Origin: PNAI01 sp035501735
GTDB lineage: Bacteria > Pseudomonadota > Alphaproteobacteria > Rhizobiales > Xanthobacteraceae
Direction: 5' to 3'
Length of the DNA stretch: 64,000 nt
Assembly (NCBI GenBank): GCA_035501735.1
Contig: DATJVR010000055.1
Coordinates: forward strand, 1-64,000
Part shown: piece after piece, positions 7,476 through 17,227 of the stretch
Layout of the letters: every line of letters begins with the position of its first letter
Numbering within the stretch: the stretch's first letter is position 1
Notes under the pieces: generated by a model
What the model was told of the DNA's origin: nothing
The model's database searches: none
What the model saw: the letters and a program-made list of their open reading frames with translations, nothing else
Translations under genes and position numbers: made by a program

Positions 7476-9122
7476 CTACTGCGCCGTTGCATCGAGCGGG
7501 GCGGTGTCGAGATTGAAGGCCGCGGCGAACAGCGCCCGCGTATACTCGCTCTTCGGCGCCTTGAAGACGTCCGCGGCGTCGCCCGCCTCCACCACCTTGC
7601 CGTGCCGCATGACGATGAGCTGGCTCGCCAAGGCGGCGACGACCTTCAGGTCATGCGAGATGAAAAGATACGTCAGGTCATGGCGCCGTTGCAGATCCCG
7701 CAGCAGGTCGACGATCTGCGCCTGGATCAGCATGTCAAGCGCGCTCGTCGGTTCATCGAGCACGAGAAAGTTCGGCTCGAGCACAATCGCGCGCGCGACC
7801 GCAATGCGCTGGCGCTGACCGCCGGAGAACTCGTGCGGATAGCGGTAACGCGTTTCCGGATCGATGCCCACGTCGCGCAACGCCGTGACCACGCGCGCGT
7901 CCCTTTCCTTTTCGGTCATCTTCGGATGATGAACCGTCAATCCCTCCGCCACGAGGTCGTGGATCGACATGCGCGGCGACAGCGAGCCGTAAGGATCCTG
8001 AAACACCACCTGCATGTGGCGGCGGAACGGCCGCATGTCCTTGAATCTCAGCCCGTTCAACGGCTGGCCCATGAACACCACCGGCCCATCCGCGGAAACG
8101 AGCCGCAAGATCGCAAGCCCGAGCGTTGTCTTGCCCGATCCGGATTCTCCGACCACCCCGAGCGTCTCGCCGCGGCGCAGCGCGATGCTGACTCCGTCGA
8201 CGGCCTTGATGTGACCGACGGTCCTGCGCAGCAAGCCGCGCTTGATCGGGAACCAGACCTTGAGATCGCGCGTCTCCATCATCACCGGCGCGCTCGGATG
8301 GCGCGGCGCCGGCTCGCCCTTCGGCTCGGCCGCAAGCAATGCGCGCGTGTACGGATGCTCCGGCGCGGTGAAGATGCGTTCGACCGTTCCCTGCTCCACG
8401 ATCTCGCCCATTTTCATGATGCACACGCGGTCGGCGATCTTGCGCACGATGCCGAGATCATGGGTGATGAAAAGCACCGCCATGCCGAACCGACGCTGCA
8501 TTTCCTTCAGCAAGTTCAAGATTTGCGCCTGCACCGTGACGTCGAGTGCGGTGGTCGGCTCGTCCGCGATCAGCAGATCCGGCTCGTTGGCGAGCGCCAT
8601 GGCGATCATTACCCGCTGCCGTTGGCCGCCGGAGAGTTGGTGCGGGTAGCTTTTGAGCCGATGTTCGGGGTCCGGAATCCCGACCTGACCGAGCAGTTCA
8701 AGCGTCCGCGCCCGCGCCTGCATGGCGGTCATCGGGCGATGCAGCATCAGGATTTCGCCGATCTGTCGCTCGATCGTGTGCAGCGGATTGAGCGACGTCA
8801 TCGGCTCCTGGAAAATGATGGTGATGTCGTTGCCGCGGACCTCGCGGATGCCGCGCTCCTGCAACGGCAACAGATCGCGTCCGTCAAACAGGATCGCACC
8901 GGACGGATGGCTAGCCGCCGGATACGGCAGCAGCTTCAGCACCGAAAGCGCCGTCACCGACTTGCCCGATCCGGACTCGCCTACCAGCGCGACCGTTTCG
9001 CCCTTTTGTATGTCGAACGAGATGCGGTTGACCGCGAGCATGCGCTGTTGGCCGTGACCAAAGGCGACCGACAGATCGCGCACGGACAGCAGAGGAGGCG
9101 TCGTCGCGTCCATGGCGCTCAC
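7476..9122 (-). CDS. yejF: YejF-like double ATP-binding subunit of a peptide ABC importer
   Basis: Cytoplasmic ATPase with two fused ABC domains in 548 residues. Domain 1 has Walker A GESGSGKS, signature LSGGQRQRV and Walker B LLIADEPTTALDV. Domain 2 has a second GESGSGKTT, FSGGQRQRIAVARAI and FLVLDEPTSALDM. The linker carries the oligopeptide-transporter PYTRALL motif. It drives uptake of peptides captured by the two binding proteins encoded at the head of the operon. The start is GTG at 9122, overlapping the permease stop by 4 bp. It is the last gene of the operon. Confidence 0.94.
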   Translation of the reverse strand: MSAMDATTPPLLSVRDLSVAFGHGQQRMLAVNRISFDIQKGETVALVGESGSGKSVTALSVLKLLPYPAASHPSGAILFDGRDLLPLQERGIREVRGNDITIIFQEPMTSLNPLHTIERQIGEILMLHRPMTAMQARARTLELLGQVGIPDPEHRLKSYPHQLSGGQRQRVMIAMALANEPDLLIADEPTTALDVTVQAQILNLLKEMQRRFGMAVLFITHDLGIVRKIADRVCIMKMGEIVEQGTVERIFTAPEHPYTRALLAAEPKGEPAPRHPSAPVMMETRDLKVWFPIKRGLLRRTVGHIKAVDGVSIALRRGETLGVVGESGSGKTTLGLAILRLVSADGPVVFMGQPLNGLRFKDMRPFRRHMQVVFQDPYGSLSPRMSIHDLVAEGLTVHHPKMTEKERDARVVTALRDVGIDPETRYRYPHEFSGGQRQRIAVARAIVLEPNFLVLDEPTSALDMLIQAQIVDLLRDLQRRHDLTYLFISHDLKVVAALASQLIVMRHGKVVEAGDAADVFKAPKSEYTRALFAAAFNLDTAPLDATAQ

Positions 9123-10300
9123 GTGAATATTTTTCGCGGGTCGAAGGCGTCACGCACCGCTTCGCCGATGAAGATCAGCAGCGAAAGCATGACCGCCACG
9201 CTGAAGAATCCGGCAAGCCCGAGCCACGGCGCCTGGATATTGGCCTTGCCCTGCGCCAGCAATTCGCCGAGCGACGGTGATCCCGGCGGCAGGCCGAGCC
9301 CGAGGAAATCGAGCGCGGTCAGCGCCGTCACCGACGATGACAGGATGAACGGCAGGAACGTCAACGTCGCCACCATGGCGTTCGGCAGCAGATGGCGGAA
9401 CATGATGACGCGGTTCGACACGCCGAGTGCGCGCGCCGCGCGGATATATTCGAAATTGCGCGCGCGCAGGAATTCGGCGCGCACCAATCCCTCCAGGGAG
9501 ACCCAGGAAAACAGCATCAGAATCCCAAGCAGGACGAAGAATCCCGGCACCAGCACCGACGAGATGATCAGGAGCAGATAGAGCTGCGGCACCGAGGTCC
9601 AGATTTCAATGAAGCGCTGAAACAGCAAATCGGTCCAGCCGCCGAAAAAGCCCTGCACCGCCCCGACGACCACGCCGATCACCGAAGAAACCACGGTCAG
9701 CGTCAAGCCGAACAATATCGAGATGCGAAACCCGTAGATCAGCCGCGCCACCACATCGCGGCCCTGGTCATCGGTGCCGAGCCAGTTGTATTCGAGATCG
9801 CGGCAGCCGGAGAGACCCTTGCGTTTGACCACCGCCGCGCATTCCTTTTCGCTCAACAGCCAGGTCGGCTTTGACGGCGCCGGCGTCGGCAAGTCGAGGT
9901 TGTGCGTGTCGTAGGAATAGCGAATCAGCGGCCACACCATGTAGCCGTCTTTCTCGGCAATCAATTTTTGCAAATACGGATCGCGATAGTCGGCTTTGGT
10001 CTCGAACTCGCCGCCGAACGTCGTTTCCTCGTATTGCACGAACACGGGAAAATAAAAGCTGCCGTCGTATTTGACCAGAAACGGTCGATCATTGGCGATG
10101 AATTCCGCGAACAGCGAAACAAGAAACAGAATCAGAAAAAGCCAGAACGAAACAAAGCCGCGGTGGTTTGATCTGAAATTCCGCCAGCGCCGGCGGTTGA
10201 TCTGCGAGAGATAAAACCGCCACTGCTTTTCCGGCCCGAGCGGAACGGCCTCCACCGGCTCGACCGGTTTCGTCATCTTCTCCGCGGTTCGCGCATCCAC
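9119..10300 (-). CDS. yejE: YejE-like peptide ABC importer permease
   Basis: Inner-membrane permease (BPD_transp_1 fold) of 393 residues with an N-terminal membrane helix (FVSFWLFLILFLVSLFAEF), a long periplasmic loop, then the transport domain with the EAA-type loop EYIRAARALGVSNRVIMFRH. The loop segment with LGTDDQGRDVVARLIYGFRIS is typical of the OppC/YejE class. GTG at 10300 is 2 bp from the yejB stop; an in-frame ATG at 10276 is the alternative. It pairs with YejB to form the channel. Confidence 0.93.
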   Translation of the reverse strand: MDARTAEKMTKPVEPVEAVPLGPEKQWRFYLSQINRRRWRNFRSNHRGFVSFWLFLILFLVSLFAEFIANDRPFLVKYDGSFYFPVFVQYEETTFGGEFETKADYRDPYLQKLIAEKDGYMVWPLIRYSYDTHNLDLPTPAPSKPTWLLSEKECAAVVKRKGLSGCRDLEYNWLGTDDQGRDVVARLIYGFRISILFGLTLTVVSSVIGVVVGAVQGFFGGWTDLLFQRFIEIWTSVPQLYLLLIISSVLVPGFFVLLGILMLFSWVSLEGLVRAEFLRARNFEYIRAARALGVSNRVIMFRHLLPNAMVATLTFLPFILSSSVTALTALDFLGLGLPPGSPSLGELLAQGKANIQAPWLGLAGFFSVAVMLSLLIFIGEAVRDAFDPRKIFT

Positions 10301-10302
10301 CG

Positions 10303-11418
10303 CTAGACCTCCCGCGTCTCAAAATCGATCCGCGGATCGATCCACATGTAGGTGAGGTCGGAGACAAGTTTCACCACAAGGCCGAGCAGTGCGAATATGT
10401 AGAGGTTCGCGAACACCACGGGATAGTCGCGATTGAACACCGCCTCGAAGCTGAGCAGCCCCAGCCCATCGAGCGAGAAGATATATTCGATCAGAAACGC
10501 ACCGGTGAAAAACGCGCTGATGAAGGCGGACGGGAAACCCGCAATCACGATCAGCATGGCGTTGCGGAACACGTGGCCGTAGAGCGTGCGCCGCTCGCTG
10601 CATCCCTTGGCGCGCGCGGTCAGCACATACTGCTTGCGGATTTCGTCGAGGAACGAGTTTTTGGTGAACAGCGTCATGGTGGCGAACGCACCCACGCCCA
10701 TCGCGGTGATCGGCAGCGGCAGGTGCCACAGATAGTCGAGAATCTTATGCCACCACGGCAGCTGCGCCCAATTGTCGGAGGTCAGGCCGCGCAATGGAAA
10801 TATGTCGAAGTAGGAGCCGCCGGCAAACAGAATGATCAGCAACAACCCGAACATGAAACCCGGAATCGCATAACCGATGATGACGACGCTCGAGGTCCAC
10901 ACGTCGAAACGCGAGCCGTCCCGCACGGCCTTGCGGATTCCGAGCGGGATCGAAATCAGATAGGTCAGCACCGTGATCCAAAGCCCAAGCGAGATCGACA
11001 CCGGCAGTTTCTCTTTCACCAGTTGAATCACGCTGACGTCGCGGAAATAACTCTTGCCGAAATCGAACCGCAGATAGCGCAACATCATCCGATAGAATCG
11101 AACCGGGGCTGGCTGATCCAGGTCGAACATCTTTTCCAGGCTCTTGAGAAAAGCCTCATCGAGCCCTTGCGCACCGCGATACTTGGATGACAGTGAATTC
11201 GTCTGTCCGGCGCCCGGCAATTGCGATTGCGGCGTGAAGTCTCCGGCCTGCGATCCCGGAACGCGCGATTCTGCACCGGTGGAGGAGCCCTGCATCAGCG
11301 CAAGGATCCGCTCGACCGGCCCGCCCGGCGCGAACTGCACGACCGCAAACGAGATCAGCATGATCCCGAAGATGGTCGGGATCAGAAGCAGCAGGCGGCG
11401 AATGATATAGGCGGCCAT
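10303..11418 (-). CDS. yejB: YejB-like peptide ABC importer permease
   Basis: Inner-membrane permease of 371 residues that starts MAAYIIRRLLLLIPTIFGIM at 11418, the usual start of YejB/OppB permeases. More upstream in-frame codons would only add a basic non-homologous tail. Transport domain helices occupy about residues 150-365, with the EAA-type loop RKQYVLTARAKGCSERRTLY. It acts with YejE and YejF. It lies 82 bp downstream of the second binding-protein gene. Confidence 0.94.
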   Translation of the reverse strand: MAAYIIRRLLLLIPTIFGIMLISFAVVQFAPGGPVERILALMQGSSTGAESRVPGSQAGDFTPQSQLPGAGQTNSLSSKYRGAQGLDEAFLKSLEKMFDLDQPAPVRFYRMMLRYLRFDFGKSYFRDVSVIQLVKEKLPVSISLGLWITVLTYLISIPLGIRKAVRDGSRFDVWTSSVVIIGYAIPGFMFGLLLIILFAGGSYFDIFPLRGLTSDNWAQLPWWHKILDYLWHLPLPITAMGVGAFATMTLFTKNSFLDEIRKQYVLTARAKGCSERRTLYGHVFRNAMLIVIAGFPSAFISAFFTGAFLIEYIFSLDGLGLLSFEAVFNRDYPVVFANLYIFALLGLVVKLVSDLTYMWIDPRIDFETREV

Positions 11419-11500
11419 GGTCCTTGGTGGTCTAAGCGTTCTTTCGCTATTGCGAAAATGCGGCGGCAGCGCGGTCGGCCCAAAGCCAACGCGATCGATA

Positions 11501-13453
11501 CTAGCCCTTTTGCTCCAATTTTGCCGCCTTGCCCGGATCGTACCACCAGGTTTCCAACACGCCACGCGAATATTTCGGCTTCCGCGGCGGCCGATCGAAC
11601 ACATCCCAATAGGCCACCCAGTGCGACGCTTTGTACCAGTGCGGAATCCAATAGCGGCCCGCGCGGATCAGCCGATCAAGCGCGCGACAGGCGGTAACCA
11701 GCGCGGGCCGGCTGTCGGCGGCGATGATCCGATCGATCATGGCGTCAATCGCCGGATCGGCAATGCCGGCGAGATTTTGCGAACCGATCACCGTGGCAGC
11801 CTGCGATGAAAAATAGGAGCGCAGCGCATCGCCGGGCGTGGTGGAAAAGCCAAAGCGCTGGATCGCGATATCGAAGTCGAATTCATCCATCCGCTTTTGG
11901 TATTGCACGGCTTCAACGATTCGCAAGCTTGCTTCGATCCCGAGCGTGGCAAGGTTCTTGATGAATGGCATGTGGTGCGGCTGAAAGCTCGGCTCGTCGA
12001 TCAGAAATTCGATCGTGAGCGGCTGGCCCTTGCTGTCGCGTAGAACTTTCTTGGTGATCTCGCGCTTTAGCCCGAGCTTGATCCAAATCCGGTCGAGCAC
12101 GCCGGGCACATGCTCCGGATCCACCTCGTCACGCACGGTGTAGCCGGCCTCCCGCAGGAGCAGCACCGCCTTGCGCAGCAGTACGCGATCCGCCCCCGAT
12201 CCGTCCGATACCGGCGGCACGAACGGCTCGCCGAACACCTCGTCCGGCACCTTGCCGCGGAACGGCTCGAGCAAGGCAAGCTCGTCCGCGCTCGGCGGCC
12301 CGGCCGCCATCAGGTCGGAATTCTGAAACACCGACTGCGTGCGCTGGTAGGAATCGTACATGATCGCCTTATTGGTCCACTCGAAGTCGAACGCGCAGAT
12401 CAGCGCCTCACGCAGGCGTGAATCCTTGAACTTCGGCCGTCGCGTGTTGATGAACCAGCCCTGCGCACCGGAAGGCGTATCGTCAGGCAGGACATCGCGT
12501 TTGACTCTGCCGTCGCGCAGCGCCGGGAAGTCGTAGCGTGTCGCCCAGATGCGCGAGGTGAACTCCTCGCGGAACAGATAGTTCTTCGCGGTGAACCCCT
12601 CGAAGGCGACATCGCGGTCGCGATAAAATTCGAACCGCACGATATCGAAATTAAACTGTCCGCGCGAAACCGGCAGGGTCGCGCCCCACCAGTCCTTCAC
12701 CCGCTCGTATTCGATATAGCGTCCGGTTTCGAAGCGCCCGACCCGGTAGGCGCCGCCCCCGAGCGGGACATCGAGCGTCGATTCATCAAACGGCCGCGAG
12801 GTATAATAGGCGCTCGAAAAGATCGGCAATCCGGCGACGAACAGTGGCACGTCGCGCGCGCGCTTCGGCGTGAAACGGCAAACCACGGTCGCCTCGTCGA
12901 CCGCTTCCGCACCGGCAAAGTCGCGCAGGAATTGCGTGATGATCGGATGGCCTTTGTCTTTGAGCATCGTGAGCGAGAAAGCGACATCCTGCGCGGTAAT
13001 TTTGCTGCCGTCGTGAAACCGCGCGGTCGGCCGCAGCATGAACCAGTAAGTCAGTCCGTCCGCGGAAATTTTCACGGACCGCGCCGTGAGCCCATACATG
13101 GCGTCGGGCTCATCCCCCGCGCGCGCCATCAGCGTCGCGAACGTCAGCTCCATGCCGAGCGCGGCTTCGCCTTTCAGGATGTAGCTGTTGAGCGAATTGA
13201 ACGTGAAAAAATTCTGATTGTATTGTCGCGTTGCGCCGATCTGTGAAAAAATCCCGCCCTTCGGCGCCAACGGTTCCACATAATCGAAATGCGCAAAATC
13301 GGCCGGGTACTTCAGATCGCCGAAACCCGACATGCCGTGCCGCTCGGCTTCGTCGGCAGCCGGCGCGGCCGCTGCGAAGCTTTGCCAGCGCGGCAATCCG
13401 ACCGCCGCCAATGCTCCGGCCGTCACGACGAGCGCGCGGCGCCGAGAGATCAC
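11501..13453 (-). CDS. YejA-like periplasmic solute-binding protein (second copy)
   Basis: Extracellular solute-binding protein family 5, about 650 residues. The GTG start at 13453 overlaps the TGA of the preceding gene (GTGA), giving an N-terminus with ISRRRALVVTAGALAAVGLP, a signal peptide with twin arginines before the hydrophobic core. A start at 13495 would add 14 residues. Conserved blocks include HGMSGFGDLKYPADFAHFDY and RFHDGSKITAQDVAFSL. It resembles the first binding protein along its whole length, so the pair arose by duplication. It delivers peptides or peptide-like compounds to YejBEF. Confidence 0.9.
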   Translation of the reverse strand: MISRRRALVVTAGALAAVGLPRWQSFAAAAPAADEAERHGMSGFGDLKYPADFAHFDYVEPLAPKGGIFSQIGATRQYNQNFFTFNSLNSYILKGEAALGMELTFATLMARAGDEPDAMYGLTARSVKISADGLTYWFMLRPTARFHDGSKITAQDVAFSLTMLKDKGHPIITQFLRDFAGAEAVDEATVVCRFTPKRARDVPLFVAGLPIFSSAYYTSRPFDESTLDVPLGGGAYRVGRFETGRYIEYERVKDWWGATLPVSRGQFNFDIVRFEFYRDRDVAFEGFTAKNYLFREEFTSRIWATRYDFPALRDGRVKRDVLPDDTPSGAQGWFINTRRPKFKDSRLREALICAFDFEWTNKAIMYDSYQRTQSVFQNSDLMAAGPPSADELALLEPFRGKVPDEVFGEPFVPPVSDGSGADRVLLRKAVLLLREAGYTVRDEVDPEHVPGVLDRIWIKLGLKREITKKVLRDSKGQPLTIEFLIDEPSFQPHHMPFIKNLATLGIEASLRIVEAVQYQKRMDEFDFDIAIQRFGFSTTPGDALRSYFSSQAATVIGSQNLAGIADPAIDAMIDRIIAADSRPALVTACRALDRLIRAGRYWIPHWYKASHWVAYWDVFDRPPRKPKYSRGVLETWWYDPGKAAKLEQKG

Positions 13454-15426
13454 TGCCGCGACCCGACCTTGGCGGCCTTGTCCGCATCCCACCACCAGAC
13501 GGTCGGGAATGCGGAGCGGCCATATTTGGGAAGGTTAGTTGGTCGCCCGAATCGATCCCAGCGTGCCGTGCGCACTTTGCCGTATGTCCATTGCGGCACC
13601 ACGTAATGGTTCCACAGCAGGACCCGGTCGAGGGCCTTCGTCGCGGCGACAAGCTCATCGCGATCCTTGGCATAGATCACGCGCTTGATCAGTTCGTCCA
13701 CCGCGGGATTTTTTATGCCGATGAGATTGCGCGAGCCCCTGGTGTCGGCCGCCTCCGAGCTCCAGAAATCGCGCTGCTCGTTGCCCGGCGACAGCGATTC
13801 CGGCCATGACGCGACGATGACGTCGAAATCCCATTGTCTCAATCGGTTTTCGTATTGTGCCACATCCACGGTGCGAACCGTTACCTCCATGCCGAGCCGT
13901 TCGAGCGATGACTTGTAGAACAACACGAACCGCTCGGAATTCGGGTCTTCGACCAGAAACTCCACGCTCATCGGCTCGCCCGTTGGCCCCCGCAGCACGC
14001 GTTGGGTGCTGGCGCGACCAAGCCCCACCAGATTCTTCATGCGTTCGAAAAACCCCGGCGGATTTGTCTCGCGCACGGTCCAGCCGGCCTCGCGCAGCAA
14101 GCGAATGGCCTCGCGCAGGTTATTGCGGATTGCGTCCGGCGAATCCACCACCGGATTGCTATAGGCCGTGGTGAACACTTCCGGCGGCACCTTGTCGCTC
14201 ACCGTCTCAAGAATCTCGAGTTCCTTGCCCGCCGGCAGCCCGGAGCTGGCAAGCTCGGTCCCGTCAAAATAGCTGGCGATGCGTCGGTACTGGTTGAAGA
14301 ATATCTGCTTGTTCATCTCTTCGAAATTGAACGCAAAGTTGAAGGCGCGCCGCACCCGCGGGTCCTTGAATTTGTCTCGGCGAATATTGAACACGAAGGC
14401 CTGCATGGAACTCGAATTGGCAATGGGAAACTCCTCAAGGATCACGCGCTTATCGGTCACGGCAGGAAAATCGTAGGCCGTCGCCCAGCTCTTGGCGCTG
14501 TTCTCCGTGCGCCAATCAACTTGGTCGGCCTTGAAGGCTTCCAGCGCGACAGTCGGGTCGCGGAAATATTCGAACCGCAGCTCGTTGAAATTGTCGCGGC
14601 CGATATTGACGTTGAGATTCCTGCCCCAGTAGTCGGGCACGCGCTCGTACACGATTGTGCGGCCGGCTGCGAATTCCTTGATGCGGTAGCCGCCGTTACC
14701 CAGCGGCGGCTCGAGCGACGTGCTCGTGATGTCGCGCTTTTTGCCGTTCTTGTCGGCCCCCTCCCACCAGTGCTTGGGCAGCACGTTGAGCTGTCCGACG
14801 ATCTGCGGCAGTTCGTGGTTCCCCGCCTGATCGAAGGTAAAGGTGATGTCGCGCTCGCCGCTCTTCTCCGCCTTCGTTACGTGGCGGTAATAGGCGGCAT
14901 GGAACGGGCTCGATTTCTTGAACGCATCGAACGAAAAAACCACGTCGTCGGGCGTCACCGGCTTGCCGTCATGCCACTTTGCTTCGGCGCGCAGGCGATA
15001 GGTCACCGATGAATAATCGGGCGGATAGCTCACAGCCTCGGCCAAGAGGCCATATTCGGTCGACACCTCATCGAGCGACGGCACCAGAAGCGTGTCGAAC
15101 AGATAATCGATGCCGAACGCCACCGATCCTTTCACGCCGGCAATGACGAGGTTGAAATTGTCGAACGTACCGAACGCGATCTGTCGCGCGACGCCGGCCT
15201 TGGGCGCATTCGCGTTGACGTAATCGAATTGCTTGAACCCAGCCGGGTACTTGAGATCGCCGAACAGCGACAGCCCATGCCGCCATGCCTTCTCCGTGCT
15301 CGGCGCTTGCGTCACCTGCGCGCGCGCGGAACGCTGCACGATGAATCCGGGCAACGAAATCACCGCCAGCAGGCTCGTAATATATTGAACGACAGCGCGG
15401 CGACTGAGGTGCACGGATGGCTCCAT
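13450..15426 (-). CDS. yejA: YejA-like periplasmic solute-binding protein (first copy)
   Basis: Family 5 extracellular solute-binding protein of 658 residues and first gene of the importer operon. The N-terminus has a basic SRRAVVQ segment, a hydrophobic core and an ARAQ processing site. Family blocks include HGLSLFGDLKYPAGFKQFDY and KWHDGKPVTPDDVVFSFDAF. Two tandem paralogous binding proteins feeding one permease/ATPase set suggest a broader or split substrate range; YejABEF in E. coli takes up microcin C and other peptides. The promoter should lie in the 168 bp before 15595. Confidence 0.92.
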   Translation of the reverse strand: MEPSVHLSRRAVVQYITSLLAVISLPGFIVQRSARAQVTQAPSTEKAWRHGLSLFGDLKYPAGFKQFDYVNANAPKAGVARQIAFGTFDNFNLVIAGVKGSVAFGIDYLFDTLLVPSLDEVSTEYGLLAEAVSYPPDYSSVTYRLRAEAKWHDGKPVTPDDVVFSFDAFKKSSPFHAAYYRHVTKAEKSGERDITFTFDQAGNHELPQIVGQLNVLPKHWWEGADKNGKKRDITSTSLEPPLGNGGYRIKEFAAGRTIVYERVPDYWGRNLNVNIGRDNFNELRFEYFRDPTVALEAFKADQVDWRTENSAKSWATAYDFPAVTDKRVILEEFPIANSSSMQAFVFNIRRDKFKDPRVRRAFNFAFNFEEMNKQIFFNQYRRIASYFDGTELASSGLPAGKELEILETVSDKVPPEVFTTAYSNPVVDSPDAIRNNLREAIRLLREAGWTVRETNPPGFFERMKNLVGLGRASTQRVLRGPTGEPMSVEFLVEDPNSERFVLFYKSSLERLGMEVTVRTVDVAQYENRLRQWDFDVIVASWPESLSPGNEQRDFWSSEAADTRGSRNLIGIKNPAVDELIKRVIYAKDRDELVAATKALDRVLLWNHYVVPQWTYGKVRTARWDRFGRPTNLPKYGRSAFPTVWWWDADKAAKVGSRQ

Positions 15427-15594
15427 CTTTTGGCCCGTCCCGGAACCGCTTTTCAGGGTTGGATTATGTCGGAATTAGGAGGCTGCGCCACCCTGCGGGC
15501 TGCCTCATGCTACAAATCTGCGTGCGTCCGTCTGCACCTGACCGAGAGCTGCCCGCAATGTCCGTCGCACGCCTTAAGGCGTCGCCACATCGGT

Positions 15595-16236
15595 TCAGTT
15601 CGGCTTGGGAGCCGGAGCGGTTGGCGCTGGTGCGGGTGCCGGCGATTTTGGCGCGGCGGCCGGTGCCGGCGCAGCTGCTGTTGGCGCCGGTGCAGCAGCC
15701 GCCTTCGGCAGCGGTGCCGGATTGTCGGAAAGCGAATTGAGGTAGTCGATCACGTCGGCCCGTTCGCTGTCCTTCGGAATGCCCGGGAAGTTCATCGCCG
15801 TGCCCGGCACCATGCCCTTCGGATTCTTCAGATAGACATTGAGCTGATCGATCGACCAATTGCCGCTCTGGGCTTTCATCGCCGACGTATAGTTGAATTT
15901 CTCAACCGAATGTTTCGGGCGATTGACCACGCCCCACAGGTTCGGGCCGACCAGATTCGGACCATTCTTCTGGAAGCTGTGGCAGGCGAGACATTTCTTG
16001 GCAGCGGTCTCGCCGCGCTTGACGTCAGCACTGGCGAGCAGCGTCTCGATCGGAACCTCCGGCTGGTTTGGTTTGGCGGCCTCCTCGGTCGGATGTTCGG
16101 GAACTTCGATGACGTAGCCGGGTTTCTCCGGCTTGTGCGGAGAGAACAGCGCGCCCGCGGTGATATTGAGCGACAGCAGCACGAGACAGGTTCCGAGGAT
16201 CGCCCCCAGAATTTTGTTCATCTCGAATGAATCCAT
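15595..16236 (-). CDS. cycM: Membrane-anchored cytochrome c (CycM-like)
   Basis: c-type cytochrome thought to carry electrons from the bc1 complex to an aa3-type oxidase in rhizobia. The 213-residue product starts at ATG 16236, which has a GGGAG site upstream; ATG 16221 is an alternative. An uncleaved hydrophobic anchor covers about residues 8-31. The haem motif CLACH is at 82-86, and a Met ligand lies in PGTAMNFPG. The last 45 residues are an Ala/Pro tail built from AAPAPA-type repeats. It is divergent from kdsB. Confidence 0.87.
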   Translation of the reverse strand: MDSFEMNKILGAILGTCLVLLSLNITAGALFSPHKPEKPGYVIEVPEHPTEEAAKPNQPEVPIETLLASADVKRGETAAKKCLACHSFQKNGPNLVGPNLWGVVNRPKHSVEKFNYTSAMKAQSGNWSIDQLNVYLKNPKGMVPGTAMNFPGIPKDSERADVIDYLNSLSDNPAPLPKAAAAPAPTAAAPAPAAAPKSPAPAPAPTAPAPKPN

Positions 16237-16401
16237 CGCCAATCGGCTCCCGTTGGATTTAAACGCGGCACGGAAAAGGCCCGTGAAGGGCCTTGAGTGA
16301 TGGCGGACACATACCCGGTTTGCCTCGCCCCTGGCAACCCGTATAAGCACACCCTGCGACATTCCTCCAACGCCGGAACGGGGCGGCTTTGAGAGTCCGC
16401 G

Positions 16402-17136
16402 ATGGCCGATGATGTCCTGATCCTCATACCCGCCCGTATGGCTGCCACCAGGCTACCCGGCAAGCCGCTTCTCGACATCGCCGGCCAACCGATGATTGTG
16501 CACGTCCTTCGCCATGCCGAAGCCGCGGACCTCGGTCCGGTCGTCGTGGCGACCGATACCGACGTGATCGCTGCGGCGGTGGAAAAAGCCGGCGGCCGCG
16601 CCATCATGACCCGCACCGACCACGTCTCCGGCTCCGACCGGATTTTCGAGGCGCTCGGCATCGTCGATCCCAATGCCCGCGCTAAAATCATCGTCAATGT
16701 CCAAGGCGATCTGCCGACGCTTGCGCCCAAAGATTTGAAGGCCGCGCTCGGACCGCTGAAAGATCCCGCCGTCGATATCGCGACGCTCGCCGCCGAAATC
16801 AAAAAGCCCGACGAGCGCAGCAATCCAAACGTCGTCAAGGTGGTGGGCTCGCCCGTTGCGCCCGGCCGCCTGCGCGCGCTCTATTTCACCCGCGCGACCG
16901 CTCCGGCCGGTGACGGCCCGCTCTACCATCACATCGGGCTTTATGCCTACCGCCGCGCCGCGCTCGCGCGCTTCGTCGCTTTGCCGCCCTCGCCGCTCGA
17001 GAAACGCGAGAAGCTCGAACAATTGCGCGCGCTCGAGGCCGGCATGCGCATCGATGTCACCATCGTCGACACCGTCCCGCTCGGCGTCGATACGCCGGAG
17101 GATCTGGAAATCGCGCGCGCGATGCTGAAAGCCTGA
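16402..17136 (+). CDS. kdsB: 3-deoxy-manno-octulosonate cytidylyltransferase (CMP-Kdo synthetase)
   Basis: Activates Kdo with CTP for lipopolysaccharide core assembly in the cytoplasm. The 244-residue protein has the N-terminal nucleotide motif IPARMAATRLPGKPLLDIAG, the VVATDTDVI strand, TRTDHVSGSDRIFEA, and VNVQGDLPTL, all typical of KdsB. The C-terminal block HHIGLYAYRRAAL and the VDTPEDLEIAR end are also conserved. Length is normal. A palindromic repeat begins at its stop codon and separates it from pheA. Confidence 0.95.
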   Translation: MADDVLILIPARMAATRLPGKPLLDIAGQPMIVHVLRHAEAADLGPVVVATDTDVIAAAVEKAGGRAIMTRTDHVSGSDRIFEALGIVDPNARAKIIVNVQGDLPTLAPKDLKAALGPLKDPAVDIATLAAEIKKPDERSNPNVVKVVGSPVAPGRLRALYFTRATAPAGDGPLYHHIGLYAYRRAALARFVALPPSPLEKREKLEQLRALEAGMRIDVTIVDTVPLGVDTPEDLEIARAMLKA

Positions 17137-17196
17137 TCCCGAAAGCGGGAACCGGTTTCGAAACAGACCATGTTCAGACAAGGCAAGCATTGACTC
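17132..17196. repeat. Dispersed intergenic palindromic repeat (rhizobial type)
   Basis: The stretch after kdsB contains CCCG-AAAG-CGGG, then AACCGGTTTCG and CATGTTCAGACAAGGC. This layout resembles the short palindromic repeats scattered between genes in Bradyrhizobium and related genomes, which have GTGGGAACCGGTTTTCGG and CATGCTCAAACAAGG cores. I recognise the family from memory and saw no second copy in this window. Confidence 0.45.
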
Positions 17197-17227
17197 CACG
17201 GTAGCGCTTAAGCGAAACGAACGGGCC

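Noticed and set aside
7473..9581. A 702-codon open frame on the plus strand
   Set aside because: It lies antisense over yejF and yejE and its product is Arg/His-rich without domain signals, as expected from the reverse of a GC-rich ABC gene.
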